Positions 43,181 to 52,150 are shown, numbered from the stretch's first letter. The stretch is 64,000 bases of DNA from Bradyrhizobium sp. in8p8 (GCF_000426845.1 NZ_AUGD01000006.1:62001-126000), one strand, 5' to 3'. Program-made: numbers and translations. The notes: generated from the sequence alone by a model not told the origin.

Positions 43181-44049
43181 GCGAAGTCCTTGCGGCCAAG
43201 GCAAAGGGCCACATCGAGGTCAAGAACTTCTCCCTCGCCTACGAGACCATCGAGGGAGCGGTGCAGGCCGTCACCGACACCCAGATCCATGTGCGGCCCG
43301 GCGAGTTCGTGTCGATCGTCGGCCCGTCCGGTTGCGGAAAGTCGACGCTGCTCAATGCCGTCGCAGGCTTCCTCAAACCGACGACAGGGATCGTCACCGT
43401 CGATGGCGAACGCGTCAACGGCCCGAGCGCCGAACGCGGCATGGTGTTCCAGCAATATTCGCTGTTCCCCTGGAAAACCGTGCGCGAGAACGTTGAGTTC
43501 GGCCTCAAGATGCGCGGCATGCCCCGCTCGCAACGCGAGCGTGCCGCGCGCACGCTGCTCGGGCTTGCCGGGCTCGAGGCGTTCGAGAAACATTATCCGG
43601 AAAGGCTCTCCGGCGGCATGAAGCAGCGCGTCGGCATCGTACGCGCGCTCGCGACGGGGCCGAAAGTGCTGCTGCTCGACGAGCCGTTCGGCGCGCTCGA
43701 CGCGCAAACGCGCGTCATCATGCAGCAGATCCTCACCAATATGTGGCAACGGCTGAAGATCTCGGTGCTGTTCGTCACCCACGACATCGACGAGGCGATT
43801 TTCCTGTCGGACCGCGTCTACTGCATGACCGCCCGGCCCGGCTCGATCAAGGCGGAAATCCCGATCCCGCTGGAGCGACCGCGGCAGCAATCCATGATGA
43901 TGTCGTCGGAATTCCTGGCCCTGCGCCGCGGGCTGATGTCGCTGATCCGCGAGGAGAGCCTGAAGGCTATGGGCGGCGAGATCAACGACCTGGGCATGCA
44001 GGGACTCAACATCGAACTCCACGGCCATTCGCTGGCCGACGTGATCTAG
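43177..44049 (+). CDS. ABC transporter ATP-binding protein, NitT/TauT family
   Basis: A 290-residue ATPase: Walker A GPSGCGKST, Q-loop FQQYSLFPWKTV, signature LSGGMKQRVGIVRAL, Walker B VLLLDEPFGALD, switch His in VTHDIDEA. The ATG at 43177 overlaps the permease stop and has GGAG six bases upstream; an ATG at 43165 is possible. The C-terminal 40 residues after the domain (QQSMMMSSEFLALRRG onward) are common in this family. Confidence 0.92.
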   Translation: MSEVLAAKAKGHIEVKNFSLAYETIEGAVQAVTDTQIHVRPGEFVSIVGPSGCGKSTLLNAVAGFLKPTTGIVTVDGERVNGPSAERGMVFQQYSLFPWKTVRENVEFGLKMRGMPRSQRERAARTLLGLAGLEAFEKHYPERLSGGMKQRVGIVRALATGPKVLLLDEPFGALDAQTRVIMQQILTNMWQRLKISVLFVTHDIDEAIFLSDRVYCMTARPGSIKAEIPIPLERPRQQSMMMSSEFLALRRGLMSLIREESLKAMGGEINDLGMQGLNIELHGHSLADVI

Positions 44050-44124
44050 GCGTTCAGCCGACGCTTGCTGACTGCCCTTCCGTGGGACTGCACCAGACTC
44101 ACGCGGGGAGATACCCTCATCCGT

Positions 44125-44143
44125 CTCGCCGCTATGCGGCGAG
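44125..44143. other. Hairpin after the importer operon
   Basis: CTCGCCGC-TAT-GCGGCGAG is a perfect 8-bp stem in the 144-bp convergent gap between the ATPase gene and yeiH. No T-run follows on either strand. It may belong to a dispersed repeat (CCCTCATCCG...GGCGAGCCACCC...) and could slow read-through in both directions. Confidence 0.45.
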
Positions 44144-44193
44144 CCACCCTCGCCTGCAAAGCGGACGGGGCAAGTGCTGCGATCGCAGCAAGA

Positions 44194-45252
44194 TCACTTG
44201 AACCAGTGCACCAGTGCGATGCTGATGCCGAGCAGCAGCATCAGCGACAGCGTCACGGCGGCGGTCACCCTGCCCCCGACGTTCGCCAGCACGCGGACGT
44301 CCACACCCAAGCCCAAGGCGGCCATCGAGACCACCGTGAGAAAGCCGGTGATCTTGGTCACGGGGCCGACCACAGTCGCCGGCACCATCTCGAGCGACCG
44401 CAGCGTCGCGAGGGCGAGGAAGCCGAGGATGAACCACGGCACAAGGCGGAAGAAGCCGACATTGGTCTTCTTGGCATCGGTTTGCCAGCGCGAGGCAATC
44501 AGAGAAAAGCCCACCACGACTGGCCCCAGCATCAACACTCGCATCAGCTTCACCAGCGTGCCAATCTGCGTCGAGACCAGTCCGGCCGGCACCGTCGCCG
44601 CGAGCACCTGGGGCACGGCATAGACGGTGAGGCCTGCGAGGATGCCGTATTGCGTCGCAGACAACTGCAACAGCGGAATTAACAGCGGGAGGCCCAGCAC
44701 CATCATCACGCCGAGGATGGCGGTGAAGGAGATCGAAGATGCGATCTCGTCGTTGTTGGCGCCGATGATCGGCGCGACGGCGGCGATCGCCGAATTGCCG
44801 CAGATCGAGTTGCCACAGGCGATCAGGATCGACAGACGTGTCGACAGCCCGAGCATACGGCTGAGGCCGAAAGAGACACCGAGGGTAATCACGACGACGG
44901 CCGCGATCGACGCCAGCAGCGCGATGCCTGAGGCCGCTATCGCCGCGAAGCTGATCGAGGCGCCCAGCAACATCACCGCGACTTCGAGCAGTTGTTTGGC
45001 GCTGAAGGCGATGCCGGCTTGCCAGCGCGGCGCGGGCTTCCAGAAGCTGCGCAACGCCATCCCGAGCAGGATCGCCATCACCAGCGCCTCGACATAGGGA
45101 TGCTCGAACATGCCCAACTCGGCGTGCTCCAGCAGGGCCGAGACACCGGCGAGCAAAACGCAGAGAAGGATGCCGGGAATCAGCGCCGCAATGCGGCTCG
45201 CGGCGGATGCCGGCTTCGTATCGGCCGGGCTGGATGCTTGATTCTGCGACAC
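44194..45252 (-). CDS. yeiH: YeiH-family putative sulfate exporter
   Basis: A 352-residue membrane protein with about ten helices. The LIACGNSICGNSAIAAVAPIIGA motif and HPYVEALVMAILLGMALR are hallmarks of the YeiH/UPF0324 family, named putative sulfate exporters. It is convergent with the ABC importer. If the family role holds, it would remove sulfate or sulfite formed inside the cell, which supports a sulfur-compound role for the neighbouring cluster (inference). Confidence 0.9.
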   Translation of the reverse strand: MSQNQASSPADTKPASAASRIAALIPGILLCVLLAGVSALLEHAELGMFEHPYVEALVMAILLGMALRSFWKPAPRWQAGIAFSAKQLLEVAVMLLGASISFAAIAASGIALLASIAAVVVITLGVSFGLSRMLGLSTRLSILIACGNSICGNSAIAAVAPIIGANNDEIASSISFTAILGVMMVLGLPLLIPLLQLSATQYGILAGLTVYAVPQVLAATVPAGLVSTQIGTLVKLMRVLMLGPVVVGFSLIASRWQTDAKKTNVGFFRLVPWFILGFLALATLRSLEMVPATVVGPVTKITGFLTVVSMAALGLGVDVRVLANVGGRVTAAVTLSLMLLLGISIALVHWFK

Positions 45253-45374
45253 AAATCTCTCCCAGAGGAGAAGGATTTATACGCAGCGCGCTTCCGTTGG
45301 GAAATAAGTTTTCGACATATCAGGGCCGAGCGAAGTTCTGTCCTCGAACCTGGAATAAACAGCTGGGGCGCGCC

Positions 45375-45593
45375 TCAGAAGATCAGGCTCTTGGCGAGCG
45401 AGGCAACCCGGCTGAAGCCGTCATAGACGCCCGGCTCGAAGAAGGCCGCACGCGCGAGCACGATGCCGGCGACCAGCGACCAGAACAGCGTCGTGCCAGT
45501 TCGCAGCAGGAGCTTCGAGGCACTCAACTTCGGCTGGCTGTCCGTTGCGGACACCAATTGCTCGCCGAAGGGCTCAAATCCAGTGCGTTCCAT
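45375..45593 (-). CDS. Small single-pass membrane protein, unknown
   Basis: A 72-residue frame with one hydrophobic helix (TTLFWSLVAGIVLARAAFF) in the middle and a short polar tail. An upstream ATG at 45650 would add 19 residues; the ATG at 45593 begins MERTGFEPFGEQL. No clear ribosome site. Lies downstream of the liv genes and upstream of yeiH, all on the minus strand. No family recognised; coding status is moderate. Confidence 0.45.
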   Translation of the reverse strand: MERTGFEPFGEQLVSATDSQPKLSASKLLLRTGTTLFWSLVAGIVLARAAFFEPGVYDGFSRVASLAKSLIF

Positions 45594-45757
45594 GGCTGCC
45601 GATCCACCAATTTCTGGCAGAAATGTCGTCGTTTCGGCTCCAAACAGCAATGGAAGCGATTGGCTTTTTTGCCCCGCGGCAGGAAAACTCCTTCCGTCGC
45701 GGAGACCTGAGACGACAATTTTCTTCTTCGGGCCTGCTCGGAGGCCGCCCGTGCCGG

Positions 45758-46468
45758 CTACAGGGCCAGATAACGCCGCCGGATGGCCTCGTTGGCCTTC
45801 AGTTCGTCGATCCCGGCTGCATAGACGATCTGGCCCTTGTCGATGATCGTCGCATGGCTCGCCAGCCCCAGGCAGAAATGCATGTTCTGCTCGGCAATCA
45901 GCACGGTCGAACCGAGTTGGCGAAGCTGCCGCAACAATTCGCCGATCCGCTGCACGATGATCGGCGCGAGGCCCTCACTTGGCTCGTCCAGCAGCAGCAG
46001 CGCGGGATTGCCCATCAGAGTACGTGCGATAGCCAGCATCTGCTGCTCGCCGCCGGAAAGGCGCCCGGCGATGCGATGGCGCAGCGGTTCGAGGAGCGGA
46101 AAGACCTCGTAGATCCGCTTGATCGGCCATTCGTCCTGACCTTCCGGCCCCTTCTTCCTGCCGATGACGAGATTGTCCTCGACCGTGTGCTCCGGAAACA
46201 CCTGGCGATCCTCCGGCACGAAGCCGAGGCCGGCACGCGCGATACGATGCGGCTTCTGGCCGGAAATCACCGTCCCGCGCAGGCTGACCCTGCCCCGCCG
46301 CGGCGGCGCAAGTCCCATGATCGCCTTCATCGTCGTCGACTTGCCGGCGCCGTTGCGGCCGAGCAGCGCCATGGTCTCGCCCTGCCGCACCGAGAGACCG
46401 ACGCCGAACAGGATCTGGCTGGTGCCGTAATAGACGTCGAGATCGGCGACTTCGATGACGGCGCTCAT
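45758..46468 (-). CDS. livF: Branched-chain amino acid-type ABC ATPase LivF
   Basis: A 236-residue LivF-type ATPase: Walker A GRNGAGKSTT, signature LSGGEQQMLAIARTL, Walker B LLLLDEPSEGLAP. The VYYGTSQILFGVGL start is typical of the family. Its ATG overlaps the livG stop. Last gene of the importer operon. The liv-type family also carries amides, aromatic acids and urea, so the true substrate may be the compound handled by the divergent acyl-CoA synthetase/monooxygenase operon. Confidence 0.9.
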   Translation of the reverse strand: MSAVIEVADLDVYYGTSQILFGVGLSVRQGETMALLGRNGAGKSTTMKAIMGLAPPRRGRVSLRGTVISGQKPHRIARAGLGFVPEDRQVFPEHTVEDNLVIGRKKGPEGQDEWPIKRIYEVFPLLEPLRHRIAGRLSGGEQQMLAIARTLMGNPALLLLDEPSEGLAPIIVQRIGELLRQLRQLGSTVLIAEQNMHFCLGLASHATIIDKGQIVYAAGIDELKANEAIRRRYLAL

Positions 46469-47220
46469 GCAGCAGCTCCCGCATGTTCGGTGCCGAGATA
46501 GGCATCGATCACGGCGCTGTTCTTGCGGATCTCATCGGGCGTACCGGTCGCGAGAATACGGCCATAGCAGAGCACGACGATCTTCGGGGCGATCTTGAAT
46601 ACGATGTCCATGTCGTGCTCGATGAAGACGACGGTGATCTTCTGGGTCTCCCAGAGCTCGCGCACCTTGTCGATCATGCGCCAGCGCTCTTCCGGCCCCA
46701 TGCCGGCGGTGGGTTCGTCGAGCAACAGCACCTTTGGGTCGAGCACCAAAGCCAGCGCGATATCGAGCAGTTTCTGATCGCCATGGGACAGCGTTGCGGC
46801 GGTGCGATGTCGTTTGCCGGCGAGGCCCAAGAGTTCCATCACATGCTCTGCGCGGTCGCGCGTCTCCGGCAGCGGAAAGCGCTTGTGCAGCACCGCGGAC
46901 GTGCGCTGGTCGGCGCTGACGGCAGCGAGCATCGTCTCCTGCACCGTCAGCGATTTGAAGATGCTCGCGACCTGAAAGGCGCGCCCGATGCCGTAGCGTA
47001 CGATCTCCGGCGGCGAGCGGCCGGCAAGGTCGACGCCGTCCAGCAGGACCTGCCCGGAATCCGGCTTCAAGGCCCCGGTGATCAGGTTGAAGAACGTGCT
47101 CTTGCCGGCGCCATTGGGGCCGATCACGGCAGTGAGCGAGCCGTCCGGGAAGGCGAGCGAGACATCGTTGGTCGCCTTCACGCCGCCGAAGGACTTTGCG
47201 AGGTCGCGGATCTCGAGCAT
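46465..47220 (-). CDS. livG: Branched-chain amino acid-type ABC ATPase LivG
   Basis: A 251-residue LivG-type ATPase with Walker A GPNGAGKSTFFNLITG, signature LSHGDQKLLDIALAL, Walker B VLLLDEPTAGMGP and switch His in FIEHDMD. It starts two bases after the livM stop. Works as a heterodimer with LivF to power LivHM. Confidence 0.92.
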   Translation of the reverse strand: MLEIRDLAKSFGGVKATNDVSLAFPDGSLTAVIGPNGAGKSTFFNLITGALKPDSGQVLLDGVDLAGRSPPEIVRYGIGRAFQVASIFKSLTVQETMLAAVSADQRTSAVLHKRFPLPETRDRAEHVMELLGLAGKRHRTAATLSHGDQKLLDIALALVLDPKVLLLDEPTAGMGPEERWRMIDKVRELWETQKITVVFIEHDMDIVFKIAPKIVVLCYGRILATGTPDEIRKNSAVIDAYLGTEHAGAAA

Positions 47221-47222
47221 GG

Positions 47223-48242
47223 CTAACGCCCCTCGCCTGCATCACGCCGCTGCGCAAGCCAATCGGCGACGAAATCGAGCAGGCCCTTGCGCAGGCCCAG
47301 CGCGAAGAACAGGATGACCACGCCAAGCACGATGCCGTGATATTCGGTGAAGCGCGTCACGGTGTCATTGAGCAGCAGCAGCAGCACGGTGCCGACCATC
47401 GGCCCCAGGAAAGTCGAGACGCCGCCGAGCATGTTGATGAAGATGCCCTCCCCCGAGATCGTCCAATAGGCGAATTCCGGGTAAGCGCCCGAGACGAACA
47501 ACGCCATCACCATTCCGCCCATCGAGGCAAACAGCGCTGCCAGCACGAACACGGTGAGCTTGGCGCGCCAGACGTCAATGCCGAGGAAGCTCGCGCGCGC
47601 TGCGTTGTCGCGGATCATGCGCAGCGTATAGCCGAACGGCGACTGCGCGATCTGGTGCATCGCGAGCAGGCCAAGGATGAGCAGCGCGCAGCTCGTGACA
47701 TAGAGATGGACGTGATCGGACAGATCGATGCCGAGAAAGACCGGCCGCGGAATGCCGCCGCGCAGACCCTGGTCGCCGCCGGTGAACGAGGCCCAGGACA
47801 GGATCGTGGAATGAATCAGCATCTGGAACGCGAGCGTGACGAAGGCAAAATAGATCTCCTTCAGCCGCACGCAGATCGCGCCGATGATCGCCGCAACGAC
47901 CGCCGTGATGGCCAATGTCGCGACGAAAGCCACCGGAATTGGAACGCCCAGCTTCTGCATGATCAGGCCGAAGCTATAGGCGCCGAGGCCGAAGAACATG
48001 CCATGACCAAAAGAGGTCAGGCCGGTGTAGCCGACCAGCAGATTGAGCGAGGTCGCGAACAGGCCATAGGCCGAGCAGCGGATGACGAAATCGAGCAGCG
48101 CCTTGCTGCCCGTGAACAGCGGCAAGCTCGCAAGCACCGCGAAGGCAATCAGCGCAATCAACACGTCGCGGTAGCGCTGAAGCGCCGCGCCGCTGCGCGC
48201 CGGCACCAGCGTCTGCGCGCGTCCGGCCTCGAGTTCGGTCAT
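47223..48242 (-). CDS. livM: Branched-chain amino acid-type ABC permease LivM
   Basis: A 339-residue permease with about ten helices. GYTGLTSFGHGMFFGLGAYS and the GGVSTFLGPMVGTVLLLLLND segment are LivM hallmarks. Overlaps the livH stop (ATGA). Confidence 0.91.
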   Translation of the reverse strand: MTELEAGRAQTLVPARSGAALQRYRDVLIALIAFAVLASLPLFTGSKALLDFVIRCSAYGLFATSLNLLVGYTGLTSFGHGMFFGLGAYSFGLIMQKLGVPIPVAFVATLAITAVVAAIIGAICVRLKEIYFAFVTLAFQMLIHSTILSWASFTGGDQGLRGGIPRPVFLGIDLSDHVHLYVTSCALLILGLLAMHQIAQSPFGYTLRMIRDNAARASFLGIDVWRAKLTVFVLAALFASMGGMVMALFVSGAYPEFAYWTISGEGIFINMLGGVSTFLGPMVGTVLLLLLNDTVTRFTEYHGIVLGVVILFFALGLRKGLLDFVADWLAQRRDAGEGR

Positions 48243-49141
48243 GCCGCCTCCTTGCCGAACAGGCCGGTGGGCTTGGAGACCAGCACGATCACCATGAACA
48301 AATACATCAGCCCTTCCACGAACAGGGGAAAGCCTTGCGAGCCAAACGACCTGATGAGGCCGAGCAGCAACGCGCCGATCAGCGCGCCCAGGATCGAGCC
48401 CATGCCTCCGATGACAGTGACGATGAAGGATTCGATCAGCACGGAGAATCCCATCCCCGGGGTGAGCGACCGCACCGGCGCAGCCAGCGCGCCGGCAAGC
48501 CCCGCCAGCATGCCGCCGAGCGCGAAGACGCCGCCATAGATCAAACCGGTGTTGATGCCGAGCGCGGAGACCATGCCTGGATTGTGCGCGGCGGCACGGA
48601 TCACCTTGCCGATGCGGCTGCGCGACAGCCCAAGGCCGAGCACGATCGCCGCGACAAGCGCAACCCCGATCAGCAGCAAGTAATACGGCGGCACGACGCC
48701 GCCGGCGATGAACAGCGGCATCACCTGGAATGCCGCCGGCATGCCCATGGCCTTGAACTCGGGTCCCCAGATGATGCGCACGACATCGTCGAAGATCAGC
48801 ACGAAGGCATAGCAGACGAGGAGCTGCATCAGTACGTCAGCGCCGTAGACGCGGCTCATGAAGACGCGCTCGAAGACCAGGCCAAGAATGGCGGTGCCAG
48901 CGGCGCCCGCGAGCATCGCCAGCGCGAAGCTCTCCGTGAGCTGATAGGTCGTCATGGCGAAATAGGCGCCGAACATATAGAAGGCGCCGTGGCTGAAATT
49001 GACCACCTTGAGCACCCCGAAGATCAGGGTCAGCCCGACAGCGACCAGGAAAAGGAGCATGCCGATGATGAGGCCGCTGGTGGTCTGCGTCACCAGGCAA
49101 GCAGAACTGGAGAGGCAGCCGGCAAGCGCGTCAAGATCCAC
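48239..49141 (-). CDS. livH: Branched-chain amino acid-type ABC permease LivH
   Basis: About 300 residues, eight or so helices. LTLIFGVLKVVNFSHGAFYMFGAY and the C-terminal GGMGSILGALIGALLLGL are characteristic of LivH. The start was set at the GTG at 49141, beginning VDLDALAGCL; an ATG at 49186 is in frame but would lie nearer the intercistronic stem-loop and adds 15 polar residues. Ribosome site is weak. Confidence 0.88.
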   Translation of the reverse strand: MDLDALAGCLSSSACLVTQTTSGLIIGMLLFLVAVGLTLIFGVLKVVNFSHGAFYMFGAYFAMTTYQLTESFALAMLAGAAGTAILGLVFERVFMSRVYGADVLMQLLVCYAFVLIFDDVVRIIWGPEFKAMGMPAAFQVMPLFIAGGVVPPYYLLLIGVALVAAIVLGLGLSRSRIGKVIRAAAHNPGMVSALGINTGLIYGGVFALGGMLAGLAGALAAPVRSLTPGMGFSVLIESFIVTVIGGMGSILGALIGALLLGLIRSFGSQGFPLFVEGLMYLFMVIVLVSKPTGLFGKEAA

Positions 49142-49191
49142 GGGAGTACTTTCATTGCAGCGCGCCGGATACGACGCGGAAAACAAGCGAA

Positions 49192-49217
49192 GGCGGAGAC
49201 GGTCGCCCGTCTCCGCC
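49192..49217 (-). other. Stem-loop between livK and livH
   Basis: A perfect 11-bp stem (GGCGGAGACGG / CCGTCTCCGCC) with a TCGC loop, ten bases after the livK stop and about 50 bp before livH. No T-run. Suits partial attenuation or 3'-end protection that gives more binding protein than permease. Confidence 0.62.
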
Positions 49218-49227
49218 GTACATCAGA

Positions 49228-50487
49228 TCAGGTATAGCCCTTGCTCTTCTTCCACTCGGCTTCGAGCTCGAAGATGGTCTTCCAGTCTCCGGCCTTCACC
49301 TCGGGCACATAGGGCTCCTGCGGGATCGTGGTGCCCCAGCCGATGGCGTAGCCGACCAGGGTGTGATCGTCGCCACGCATCGTGACGGTGCCGTCGGCGC
49401 CGAACGGACACTTGATGGTGAGGCCCTTCAACACCTCGGCGATCTTCTTGCCGTCGGCGGAGTTCGCCTTCTTGGCGGCTTCGGCCAGGAACATCACCGC
49501 GGTCGCGTTCTGCCACGACCAATTGGTCGGGTATTCGTTGTACTTGGCCTTGTAGGCATCGCCCCACGCCGCGTTCTCCGGCGTGGTCGGAAACGTCTTG
49601 ATGTAGCGGTTGCCGGAGTGGATGCCCTTCGGCAGGTTCTTCACCACGGTGAGCGCGGTGTAGTCGGCCATGTTGACGGCGAACACCTCCATCTGGCTGA
49701 ACATCGCGTAGATGTTCGCCTGGTCGATATAGGAAGTGAGATCGCCGCCCCACAGGCAGGAATACAGCGCCTGCGGCTTGGCCTGCAGGATCTTCGTCAC
49801 CACTTCGGTGTAGTCGGCCTGGAACAGCTTCGGCCACGACTCGCTGATGATCTCGATGTCGGGCGCGAAGCGCTTGAGGTAGAGCGTGAACTCGCCGGTA
49901 GTGTCGCGGCCATAAGCGTAGTCGGGCGAGCAGGTCGCCCATTTCTTCAAGCCCTTCGCCTTGGCGATCGAAGCGGCGTAGCTGCCGCCGACGATGGAAT
50001 CGTGGATACCTTGACGCACGCAGCGGAACGCATTCGGGATGCGCTGCTTCGGGTCGGCCGTCAGCGAGGAAGCTTCCGAGCAGGTGTGGATGCAGAGCAC
50101 GCCGAGATCGCGCGCCACCTCATGCACGGCGAACGATCCGGACGACGCTTCGCCATCGAGCAGCAATTCGCAGCCATCGGTGTTGACGAGTTCGCGCGCG
50201 ACCCGCGCGGCTTCCTGCGGTTGGCCCTTGGAGTCGCGGATCACCATCTCGATCTGCCGGCCAGCAAGACCGCCGGCCCCGTTGACCTTCTCGACCTCGA
50301 GCATCACCGCATTGCGCGAGGACGTGCCGAGCTGCGCCACGCGTCCCGACAAAATCGTCGGCATTCCGATCTTGATGGTCTTGGCTTGCGCTCGCGCCAC
50401 CCAGGGCGCGGCAACACTCATCGCACCGGCGCCCATCAGCGCCAGTGTTGAACGGCGGCTGATGCCCGGCCTGCGGGTTTTCGTCAT
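49228..50487 (-). CDS. livK: LivK-type ABC substrate-binding protein (Tat-like signal)
   Basis: A 419-residue periplasmic binding protein of the branched-chain amino acid/amide family. The N-terminus has SRRSTLALMG, a twin-arginine-like signal, ending WVARAQ. The mature part begins KTIKIGMPTILSGRVAQLG and has GLAGRQIEMVIRDSKGQPQEAAR typical of the fold. First gene of the liv operon, divergent from the acyl-CoA synthetase operon, with which it shares a 169-bp control region. Confidence 0.9.
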   Translation of the reverse strand: MTKTRRPGISRRSTLALMGAGAMSVAAPWVARAQAKTIKIGMPTILSGRVAQLGTSSRNAVMLEVEKVNGAGGLAGRQIEMVIRDSKGQPQEAARVARELVNTDGCELLLDGEASSGSFAVHEVARDLGVLCIHTCSEASSLTADPKQRIPNAFRCVRQGIHDSIVGGSYAASIAKAKGLKKWATCSPDYAYGRDTTGEFTLYLKRFAPDIEIISESWPKLFQADYTEVVTKILQAKPQALYSCLWGGDLTSYIDQANIYAMFSQMEVFAVNMADYTALTVVKNLPKGIHSGNRYIKTFPTTPENAAWGDAYKAKYNEYPTNWSWQNATAVMFLAEAAKKANSADGKKIAEVLKGLTIKCPFGADGTVTMRGDDHTLVGYAIGWGTTIPQEPYVPEVKAGDWKTIFELEAEWKKSKGYT

Positions 50488-50592
50488 TTTCCCCTCCCTC
50501 TTTCGGGTCGGCGTTTCCTGATCCCTGTCGGAGATCGTCTCGTCTCCGTGTGTTCAAGGATTTCAGAGGTAGGGGGGTGACGTCAAGCCAAA

Positions 50593-50617
50593 GATGAATT
50601 ACGAGTCAGAATTCATC
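50593..50617. promoter_or_regulatory. Perfect inverted repeat, candidate TetR operator
   Basis: GATGAATT-ACGAGTCAG-AATTCATC has perfect 8-bp arms with a 9-bp centre, 40 bp before the synthetase start at 50657. The symmetry and size fit a TetR-family operator, and a TetR gene is the second gene of this operon. An ATG at 50594 falls inside it, which argues against that start. Confidence 0.6.
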
Positions 50618-50656
50618 GAGAGCAAATCAGGCCGCTGGACGGCTCGAAAACTGCGC

Positions 50657-52150
50657 ATGATCAACCTGTCGAGCTTCATCGCCTTTCATGCCCGGCGCAC
50701 GCCAGACCGGCCTGCGCTGAAATATCGCGGCGATCAGATTTCCTACGCGGTGTTCGATGCGCGCATTCGGAAAGTGGCGGGGTGGCTCGCAGCGGAAGGC
50801 GTCGGCGCAGGCGATGTCGTAGCCGTTCTGATGAAGAACAGCGCGGCGTTCCTCGAGCTCCTGTTCGCGACCAGTCATTTGGGCGCGGTTTTCTTGCCGA
50901 TCAACTTCCGCCTCTCGCGCGACGAGGTTGGCTACATCGCAGGCAATGCCGGCGCGCGCCTGCTGATCGTCGACGAGGAGCTAACGGCGAGCGCCGGGGG
51001 CGCGCGCACTGTCGTGCTCGATGAAGCCGCCCAGCTCAGCGTCACGGGTCTTGCGAGCAGCGCTGCGCCCGCCCCGATGCATGTGCGCCAGTCATCCGAC
51101 CTGATGCGGTTGATGTACACCTCGGGTACGACCGATCGACCAAAGGGCGTGATGCCCTCCTACGACAATTTCTACTGGAAGTCCGCCGACCAGACGATTG
51201 CGCTCGGGCTTAGCTCCGAGACGCGGCTTCTGGTCGTCGGTCCGCTCTATCATGTGGGCGCACTCGATCTGCCCGGCATCGCCGTGCTCTGGCATGGCGG
51301 ATTCATCCGCATCGAGCGCAATTTCGAGCCCGAGGCGGCGCTTGCGGCGATCGCGGAGGACAAGCTCGACGCTGCCTGGTTCGCACCGGTCATGACCACG
51401 GCGATGCTCACCTGCCCGACCCGTCACGGCTACGACGTCTCCAGCCTGAGATGGGCAATCGGCGGCGGAGAAAAGACGCCGGAGGTGCGCATCCGCGCCT
51501 TCTCCGAATATTTCCGCAACGCTCGCTACATCGATGCCTATGGCCTCACCGAAACCGTGGGCGGCGACACCTTCATGGAGGCCGGCCGCGAGATCGACAA
51601 GATCGGCTCGACCGGGCGCGCCATCGCCCATGTCGAGATCGAGATCCGCGACGAGAACGGCAAGGTGTTGCCGCCGAACGTCAACGGCGAAATCTGCCTG
51701 CGCGGGCCGAAGATCACGCGCGGCTACTGGAAGGCCCCCGAGAAGACGGCGTCGGCCTTCTTCGGCGACTGGTTTCGCAGCGGCGACGTCGGTTACCTTG
51801 ACGAAGAGGGCTTTCTGTACCTGACCGACCGCAAGAAGGACATGATCATCTCCGGCGGCGAGAACATTGCCTCGTCCGAAGTCGAGCGAGTCATCCACGA
51901 ATTGCCCGAGGTGCGCGAAGTCGCCGTCATCGGCCTGCGCGATGCGCGCTGGGGCGAGCGGCCGGTCGCGGTCGTCGTGCTGGCGGACGGCGCGAGCCTC
52001 GAGCTCGCTGCATTTACCGAGCACTGCCGCGCACGGCTTGCGAGCTTCAAGGTGCCGAAGCAGATCGTCATCCGCGACAGCCTGCCACGCAATCCATCCG
52101 GGAAGATCCTCAAGCGCGTGCTGCGCGCTGAATTGGAGGCTGCGGAATGA
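50657..52150 (+). CDS. Acyl-CoA synthetase (AMP-forming)
   Basis: A 497-residue ANL-superfamily ligase. Adenylation motifs: MYTSGTTDRPKGV (P-loop), YGLTET with aromatic, GDWFRSGDVGYLDEEGF and the C-terminal Lys in NPSGKILKRVL. It activates a carboxylic acid to its CoA ester with ATP. The start at 50657 gives MINLSSFIAFHARRTPDRPALKY, typical of medium/long-chain and aromatic acid synthetases; the upstream ATG at 50594 lies in an inverted repeat. Overlaps the TetR gene. Substrate may be an acid derived from the Baeyer-Villiger product. Confidence 0.9.
   Translation: MINLSSFIAFHARRTPDRPALKYRGDQISYAVFDARIRKVAGWLAAEGVGAGDVVAVLMKNSAAFLELLFATSHLGAVFLPINFRLSRDEVGYIAGNAGARLLIVDEELTASAGGARTVVLDEAAQLSVTGLASSAAPAPMHVRQSSDLMRLMYTSGTTDRPKGVMPSYDNFYWKSADQTIALGLSSETRLLVVGPLYHVGALDLPGIAVLWHGGFIRIERNFEPEAALAAIAEDKLDAAWFAPVMTTAMLTCPTRHGYDVSSLRWAIGGGEKTPEVRIRAFSEYFRNARYIDAYGLTETVGGDTFMEAGREIDKIGSTGRAIAHVEIEIRDENGKVLPPNVNGEICLRGPKITRGYWKAPEKTASAFFGDWFRSGDVGYLDEEGFLYLTDRKKDMIISGGENIASSEVERVIHELPEVREVAVIGLRDARWGERPVAVVVLADGASLELAAFTEHCRARLASFKVPKQIVIRDSLPRNPSGKILKRVLRAELEAAE

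Noticed and set aside
45300..45345. TTGGGAAATAAG as a further copy of the redox-cluster motif upstream of yeiH
   Set aside because: Shares only short fragments with the CRATTAGTTK core; too degenerate to count.
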